A stretch of 32,466 nt of DNA from positions 1 to 32,466 of IMG/VR virus record IMGVR_UViG_3300008448_000366. One strand, written 5' to 3'. Below are positions 29,353-32,466 of the stretch, piece after piece. A program made the position numbers and the translations under genes. The DNA comes from a virus. The notes beneath the pieces are model-generated. The model made no database searches. It saw only the letters and a program-made list of their open reading frames with translations, and was not told the origin of the DNA. Position 1 is the stretch's first letter; every line of letters starts with the position of its first letter.

Positions 29353-29714
29353 TATGCACTAGGGAGTTGTTTTGTATCCTTAACTTTAATATTTGTAACG
29401 TCAGCAAATAACTGTTCAATATCCTTTTCAGTAAGAACACCAGAATCTTCAGAGTCTCCTTTCTTTGCTTCGGCTGACGCCTTTTGAAATAAGGCAAGAA
29501 GTTTCATTAATACCTCGTCATTCTTGAGACTAGAGTCCATGAAGCCTTTTAAAAGAGGTACAATTACAATAGCATCACCAGGAGTTTCTATCATATCGGC
29601 AAGCCTCATGATCTCCTGTTTTATAGTACTGTCTTGGTTCTTGTGTTTATTATATACCTCCTCAACTAGATTAGCGACAGTCTTTCCTTTGAATATTTCC
29701 TTATCAAGTTCCAT
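29352..29714 (-). CDS. Conserved protein ahead of baseplate genes (120 aa)
   Basis: A helical acidic protein with IFKGKTVANLVEEVYNKHKN, then ETPGDAIVIVPLLKGFMDSS, LKNDEVLMKLLALFQKASAE and EDIEQLFADVTNIK at the end. The pattern KGKT-x-x-x-L-x-E-x-Y, then GDA-x-x-V-P-L-x-K and KND-E is known to me from T4-like phages of aquatic bacteria, always near baseplate or late-gene clusters. Function is not known; a baseplate chaperone or late-gene partner is possible. The motif-B-like element 29725-29734 lies 10 nt upstream of its ATG. Confidence 0.6.
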   Translation of the reverse strand: MELDKEIFKGKTVANLVEEVYNKHKNQDSTIKQEIMRLADMIETPGDAIVIVPLLKGFMDSSLKNDEVLMKLLALFQKASAEAKKGDSEDSGVLTEKDIEQLFADVTNIKVKDTKQLPSA

Positions 29715-29724
29715 GACTTTTTAG

Positions 29725-29734
29725 AATAAATATT
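29725..29734 (-). promoter_or_regulatory. Motif-B-like element
   Basis: On the minus strand AATATTTATT (29734-29725) precedes the ATG at 29714 by 10 nt. It deviates from the full motif in the last positions (TT instead of TAAG). It may separate the baseplate genes from the sigma gene. Confidence 0.4.
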
Positions 29735-30485
29735 AATAGTCATTGTTTTCAAGATAGTTATCAAGGATTGTTTTATATATAGTTTTTAGCTTTTTTATTA
29801 CTTTTGTAATAGTATTTGACTGAGTATCAGTCATCTCTTTTACGTATATAAAGACAGCCTTTTTATTAAAAATGTCTATATTTTCTCTTCTCTTGAATAT
29901 TTCCAGAATAGCATCAGCAACCTTCATTTCATCTGTTTTGTCAAAAAGCTCTAGGAGATTGTCATCTACATATTTGATAAAAAGCTCGACCACATCTAGC
30001 TTATCTAGCTCTGGTTCTGGTTCCTTGACTATGATGCTATTTACTAAAGCATTATCATCTTGTTGCTCTCCAATCTCTGTCTTAGATACAAGCTTCTTGT
30101 AATTCTTTTGATTGTAGATGATTAAATAACGCTTAGCAATTGTACCAAAATATGAGTAAGCCTTTCCTTTAGATTGATCATAAAGGTCTAGTTTTTGAAG
30201 GAGGAACGAGATCACTTCATACTTAAGATCTTCAATATTATCTACCTCTGTATAGTAAAACTTAAAGGTGTGGATAATATTCTCTACTAGCTTATAAAAT
30301 CCGTAATGAATATCTTGGTTGTATATTCTATTCCTTTCTGCTTGACTATAAGAGTTTCTATATCTCAAAATAGCATCCTCTGTCTCAGTGGTAAAATAAT
30401 TGTTTTTTACCTTTGGCTTTCTTTTTCTAGGTTCACCTTTTTTAGTCAGTAATACCTCGTCTTCATTTCCTAAAACATCCTGCAT
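29733..30485 (-). CDS. Late-transcription sigma factor, gp55-type
   Basis: Basic, charged N-terminal tail (EPRKRKPKVKNNYFTTETED) followed by a helical core. EVDNIEDLKYEVISFLLQKL, then DLYDQSKGKAYSYFGTIAKR and YLIIYNQKNYKKLVSK match the sigma-2-like helices of phage late sigma factors (aromatic-rich YxYF/GTIAK, with Y-L-I-I-Y-N). The later helices (VELFIKYVDDNLLELFDKTD and FNKKAVFIYVKEMTDTQSNT) fit region-4-like parts with an HTH look. At 250 aa it is longer than T4 gp55 (185 aa), mainly by the tail. It would redirect host RNA polymerase to late promoters, possibly motif B. It lies 1 nt after the small membrane-anchored gene. Confidence 0.75.
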   Translation of the reverse strand: MQDVLGNEDEVLLTKKGEPRKRKPKVKNNYFTTETEDAILRYRNSYSQAERNRIYNQDIHYGFYKLVENIIHTFKFYYTEVDNIEDLKYEVISFLLQKLDLYDQSKGKAYSYFGTIAKRYLIIYNQKNYKKLVSKTEIGEQQDDNALVNSIIVKEPEPELDKLDVVELFIKYVDDNLLELFDKTDEMKVADAILEIFKRRENIDIFNKKAVFIYVKEMTDTQSNTITKVIKKLKTIYKTILDNYLENNDY

Positions 30486-30486
30486 A

Positions 30487-30759
30487 TTAACTTTCTATAT
30501 ATTGATTCATCTTACCTTGCATTTCCTTAACTGATTCCATTAACAATAAGAATTCTGGATCTGATTGTACCCAAATCTTTGAATCTATTTGTTCTGCTGT
30601 CTTGTTAATGTCTTTCATACATTCTTTTACCCCATTGATAAAATATTGTTGAGATAAAACCATTTGTTCTAATTTTTTATTCTTCTGGAAAAGATTCCAG
30701 ATAACATATCCTAGTATGGTAAATACCCATAATGATACTGAAATAATTGCTATTGTCAT
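30487..30759 (-). CDS. Small membrane-anchored coiled-coil protein (90 aa)
   Basis: A hydrophobic N-terminal helix (TIAIISVSLWVFTILGYVIW) suggests one membrane anchor with the remaining 65 residues in the cytoplasm or periplasm. That part is coiled-coil-like (KNKKLEQMVLSQQYFINGVK, then MKDINKTAEQIDSK). It is encoded between the sigma gene and the HD gene, with 1- and 2-nt gaps. Similar small anchored proteins occur beside these genes in other T4-like aquatic phages to my recollection. Function is unknown. Confidence 0.55.
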   Translation of the reverse strand: MTIAIISVSLWVFTILGYVIWNLFQKNKKLEQMVLSQQYFINGVKECMKDINKTAEQIDSKIWVQSDPEFLLLMESVKEMQGKMNQYIES

Positions 30760-30761
30760 AA

Positions 30762-31397
30762 TTATTTAATTTGATTTTCTACTTTACTAGCCATCAAATC
30801 AGCTTGATGTAGAATATATACTATATTAGACTTTAATTCTGTATCTTTATTATAAGTCATAAAGTAAGATTTATTTGCCTCTTCATATAATCCATCATGT
30901 AGCTTAATGGCTAAAAATTCATTCTCTGAAACCTCTATACCAGCTTTTTGTAAATAAAACAAGCTTCTATCTGATACCCTCATATGAGTTATATTTGGGT
31001 TATACTTATAGATCATTCCTTGTTTCTCAACATGCCATTGTGAATCATTTGGTAAGTACATAGGTTGTTCGTTTGTTCCTAGTTTACCAAGATCATGATT
31101 AATGGCAGAGAATATCAATTCTTCGGTAGTATAGTTTTTAGTCTGGCCGAATCTATCCCAAACCTTTTCAAATACCAAAGCGGCTTCTATTACTCTAATA
31201 ACATGATCAATATAACCACCAGCAAAACAATTATGGTGATCAATACGAGTAGAGGCAGGAGACATAGCTAATGTTTCTTCTATTCCTTTATAGAAGTCAA
31301 TTAGTTTATCTTTTCTATCTCCAGTCACATACTTATCGATAATAGAATAGAACTTATTTAGATTCTCTAGAATCTGTTCAGGAGTTAGTTGTCTCAT
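30762..31397 (-). CDS. HD-domain phosphohydrolase (211 aa)
   Basis: The HD-type metal site is visible: His65 in HHNCFAGGYIDHVIRV, His101-Asp102 in SAINHDLGKLG, a later LHDGLYEE (about 166-173) and Asp near LHQADLMAS (about 195-203), the order of H...HD...H/D...D. The core is all-helical. HD enzymes of this type hydrolyse nucleotides, cyclic nucleotides or phosphomonoesters; phage members may clear alarmones or supply nucleotides. The substrate cannot be told from sequence. The ATG at 31397 has a leader AATAAATAGTTATG close to the common one. It lies 2 nt ahead of the anchored protein gene, so it is part of the same unit. Confidence 0.8.
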   Translation of the reverse strand: MRQLTPEQILENLNKFYSIIDKYVTGDRKDKLIDFYKGIEETLAMSPASTRIDHHNCFAGGYIDHVIRVIEAALVFEKVWDRFGQTKNYTTEELIFSAINHDLGKLGTNEQPMYLPNDSQWHVEKQGMIYKYNPNITHMRVSDRSLFYLQKAGIEVSENEFLAIKLHDGLYEEANKSYFMTYNKDTELKSNIVYILHQADLMASKVENQIK

Positions 31398-31406
31398 AAC
31401 TATTTA

Positions 31407-31589
31407 TTAATAATCTGTTTCTTGTTGACCATTTACCAAAACTTCAATTTCTTTCATTTTAGCTTCAATCTTTTCAAATTGTTGGTTGATTTCATCAAGA
31501 GATCTACCGGTTGAGATTAAAGCCCTTTGTCCATTTATGAAGTTTGATAATTCAAACATCTTTTTTAAAACTAATTGTTTGTATTTCAT
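31407..31589 (-). CDS. Small coiled-coil protein (60 aa)
   Basis: A short helical chain: MKYKQLVLKKMFELSNFING, then the turn STGRSLDE, then INQQFEKIEAKMKEIEVLVN. Two helices connected by GRSLDE probably form a hairpin or dimeric coiled coil. It lies 9 nt before the HD gene. Similar small proteins occur next to HD or late-sigma genes in T4-like phages by recollection. Function unknown. Confidence 0.55.
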   Translation of the reverse strand: MKYKQLVLKKMFELSNFINGQRALISTGRSLDEINQQFEKIEAKMKEIEVLVNGQQETDY

Positions 31590-31601
31590 TTATCTAATTT
31601 A

Positions 31602-31910
31602 CTAATTTATTATTGAATTAATCAATTGATCTATAGAGTATACAGGTAAAAGCATAACTCCATTATCTAATCTTATTTTTTTACCAACATCATCATAATT
31701 GTCGGTTATATAAACTACCTTATGTATTTTATTACTCTCAATTAATAATGCAATAGGATAATTACTACAATCTATCATATCTTCTATAGTATCACAAATA
31801 GCAGTATTAGATTTGCATATTTCGTATTGAAAATAAATCTCTCTTTTATTTAACTCTTTTTTGAGCCCTTCACAACGTTTACAACCGTCTAATACTAACA
31901 ATTTAATCAT
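31602..31910 (-). CDS. Glutaredoxin-like protein (102 aa)
   Basis: LLVLDGCKRCEGLKKELNKR places a CxxC (Cys10, Cys13) at the end of the first strand, as in glutaredoxins and thioredoxins. SNYPIALLIESNKIHKVVYI then gives the cis-proline strand (Pro at the N-P/Y-P position) and the last strands. The middle has extra cysteines (ICDTIEDMIDCSN). Phage glutaredoxins supply electrons to ribonucleotide reductase in T4. None is in this window, so the partner may be elsewhere or a host enzyme. Its start overlaps the end of the 55-aa gene by 8 nt. Confidence 0.7.
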   Translation of the reverse strand: MIKLLVLDGCKRCEGLKKELNKREIYFQYEICKSNTAICDTIEDMIDCSNYPIALLIESNKIHKVVYITDNYDDVGKKIRLDNGVMLLPVYSIDQLINSIIN

Positions 31911-32070
31911 AATCTTGAAATTCGGAGTCTATTTTTTTCATAATATAATACCACGCCTGTTTTTCATCATCTGTCATTGTATCGTATGTCATAGACAAAT
32001 AAACATATAGTGATTCTAATTGCTCTTCTGTTATTTTACTTTGATCTATTTCAATATCTTCTAGGTTCAT
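31903..32070 (-). CDS. Small acidic protein (55 aa), first clear gene of the late block
   Basis: ATG at 32070 on the minus strand, TAA at 31905-31903, giving MNLEDIEIDQSKITEEQLES, then LYVYLSMTYDTMTDDEKQAW and YYIMKKIDSEFQDYD. It is acidic and helical. The stop overlaps the next start by 8 nt, which argues for real, coupled translation. No family is recognised. The ATG is preceded by CCTATTAT, without Shine-Dalgarno. Confidence 0.55.
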   Translation of the reverse strand: MNLEDIEIDQSKITEEQLESLYVYLSMTYDTMTDDEKQAWYYIMKKIDSEFQDYD

Positions 32071-32120
32071 ATAATAGGCTAGTTTAAAGGTATTTCGCCT
32101 TTGTTTAGAGTGAGATCGAC

Positions 32121-32148
32121 TTTGTTTTTCATTAACAACTTATATTTA
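32121..32148 (+). promoter_or_regulatory. Possible rightward promoter in the divergent gap
   Basis: TTTG (32121-32124) and TATATTTA (32141-32148), 16 nt apart, roughly resemble the Bacteroidota -33/-7 pair. The spacing is shorter than usual. TCA at 32129-32131 is 9 nt from the box, not 11 as in motif A. It would transcribe the hairpin-rich stretch to its right. Confidence 0.3.
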
Positions 32149-32333
32149 GGATCCTTTAGCGGACTAAACCGTCGGATATGGCCGATATTACCCTAAAACT
32201 TATCTGTCAATTATATTTATATACCTGAAGCATTGTGCTTAGTCTTAGCTCCTGGTAGTCGTATTACTTACTCATTCTAAAACTCACTCATGGAATTTAA
32301 CCAAGCTATGGTATAGAGCCTGAGTATACGACA
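32149..32333 (+). ncRNA. Hairpin-rich region, candidate non-coding RNA
   Basis: About 185 nt with no reading frame but several short stems on the plus strand: TTTAG/CTAAA (32155-32168, loop CGGA), TCGG/CCGA (32172-32185), AAGCA/TGCTT (32228-32240, loop TTG) inside TACC/GGTA (32222-32257), ACCA/TGGT (32300-32312), and a long-range 7-bp stem GTCGTAT/ATACGAC (32258-32264 and 32326-32332) enclosing 61 nt. A motif-B core ATATTTATA lies at 32213-32221, just before the second half. Each stem alone could be chance, but the density is striking in an AT-rich gap. The 75-nt size of the last element suggests a tRNA, yet no T-loop is present. Confidence 0.4.
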
Positions 32334-32401
32334 TTAATCAGAACTAATATACAACAAATATTTGAAACAGAAAAATTTTTTTTAATAAATATTTTTTTAT
32401 G

Positions 32402-32424
32402 TCATTTTTTTATCTTATATTAGT
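32402..32424 (+). promoter_or_regulatory. Motif-A promoter copy 5
   Basis: TCA (32402-32404) in TATGTCA, 11 nt, then TATATTAGT (32416-32424). The upstream T-tract and TATGTCA equal copy 3 (6321-6327). Only 3 nt separate the box from the ATG at 32428, so the message would start at or after this ATG. Confidence 0.5.
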
Positions 32425-32427
32425 ATA

Positions 32428-32466
32428 ATGGATAAAGAATTATTAGTTTTAGGCTTATTAGAAACA
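32428..32466 (+). CDS. Start of a further plus-strand gene (cut by window end)
   Basis: ATG 32428 opens a frame (MDKELLVLGLLET) that continues to the edge. It directly follows motif-A copy 5. The first residues resemble a helical N-terminus; the family cannot be judged from 13 residues. If motif A is a true promoter, this ATG would give a leaderless message or the real start is farther on. Confidence 0.4.
   Translation, partial: MDKELLVLGLLET

Noticed and set aside
32079-32132. 17-codon minus-strand frame MKNKVDLTLNKGEIPLN before the late block
   Set aside because: Too short and without a clear leader; it could be part of the 5' leader of the 32070 gene. Not listed as a gene.
32258-32333. 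tRNA-like element with 7-bp terminal stem and 75-nt length
   Set aside because: Neither strand has a T-loop of GTTCRA type or a 5-bp T-stem next to the end stem, so I do not call a tRNA. It is kept only as part of a structured-region candidate.

Overview
The window looks like a piece of an AT-rich genome of a T4-like contractile-tailed phage (Caudoviricetes, myovirus morphology). The best anchors are a gp25-like baseplate wedge protein (25097-25510), a gp6 / baseplate-J-like wedge protein (23241-25094), a gp5-like beta-helical spike (28016-28456), a tail protein with a P2 gpI-like segment (17592-21785) and a late sigma factor of the gp55 type (29733-30485). A Bacteroidota host is my inference. 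It rests on A-rich leaders with almost no Shine-Dalgarno sequences, promoter boxes close to the Bacteroidota -7 element TAnnTTTG, and structural proteins that resemble those of aquatic T4-like phages. I see no integrase, tRNA, CRISPR array or transposon.

Layout. (1) 1-10855, plus strand: a dense run of mostly small genes, many under 100 codons, typical of an early/middle accessory region. It includes an HTH-like protein, a papain-like cysteine peptidase candidate, two GIY-YIG-type nucleases, a DUF932 protein and several tiny membrane proteins. Three gaps carry signals: 1873-1942 and 2192-2432 (promoters and a terminator), 6012-6370 (promoter and inverted repeats) and 7739-7935 (a GC-rich hairpin cluster). 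(2) 10855-10906: convergent junction with a strong rho-independent terminator. (3) 10906-32070, minus strand: one almost gapless late block. In transcription order it holds small regulatory/metabolic genes (glutaredoxin-like, HD hydrolase, late sigma), then baseplate hub, spike and wedge genes, then fibre/adhesin genes, two of them with threonine-rich mucin-like linkers, then three glycosyltransferase-like genes, a stand-alone fibre domain and a GIY-YIG nuclease. (4) 32071-32427: divergent intergenic region with several hairpins and promoter-like boxes. A further plus-strand gene starts at 32428 and runs off the end.

Two promoter-like motifs divide the window. Motif A (TCA-N8-TCT-TATATTTAC, always 11 nt from TCA to the TATATTTAC box) occurs five times, all on the plus strand ahead of early-type genes. 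Motif B (AATATTTATAAG) lies directly in front of late/structural genes on both strands, sometimes only 1-2 nt from the ATG, and may be the target of the phage sigma factor. A third recurrent signal, AATAAA(A/G)GTTATG, is a translation-initiation leader.

The most interesting system is the tail-fibre/glycosyltransferase cassette at 11371-15817. Threonine-rich linkers, built from 48-bp and 9-bp tandem DNA repeats, sit next to three predicted glycosyltransferases, one a GT6 (ABO-like) enzyme with an intact DxD motif. This suggests a virion protein that is O-glycosylated by the phage itself and whose linker length can change by repeat slippage.
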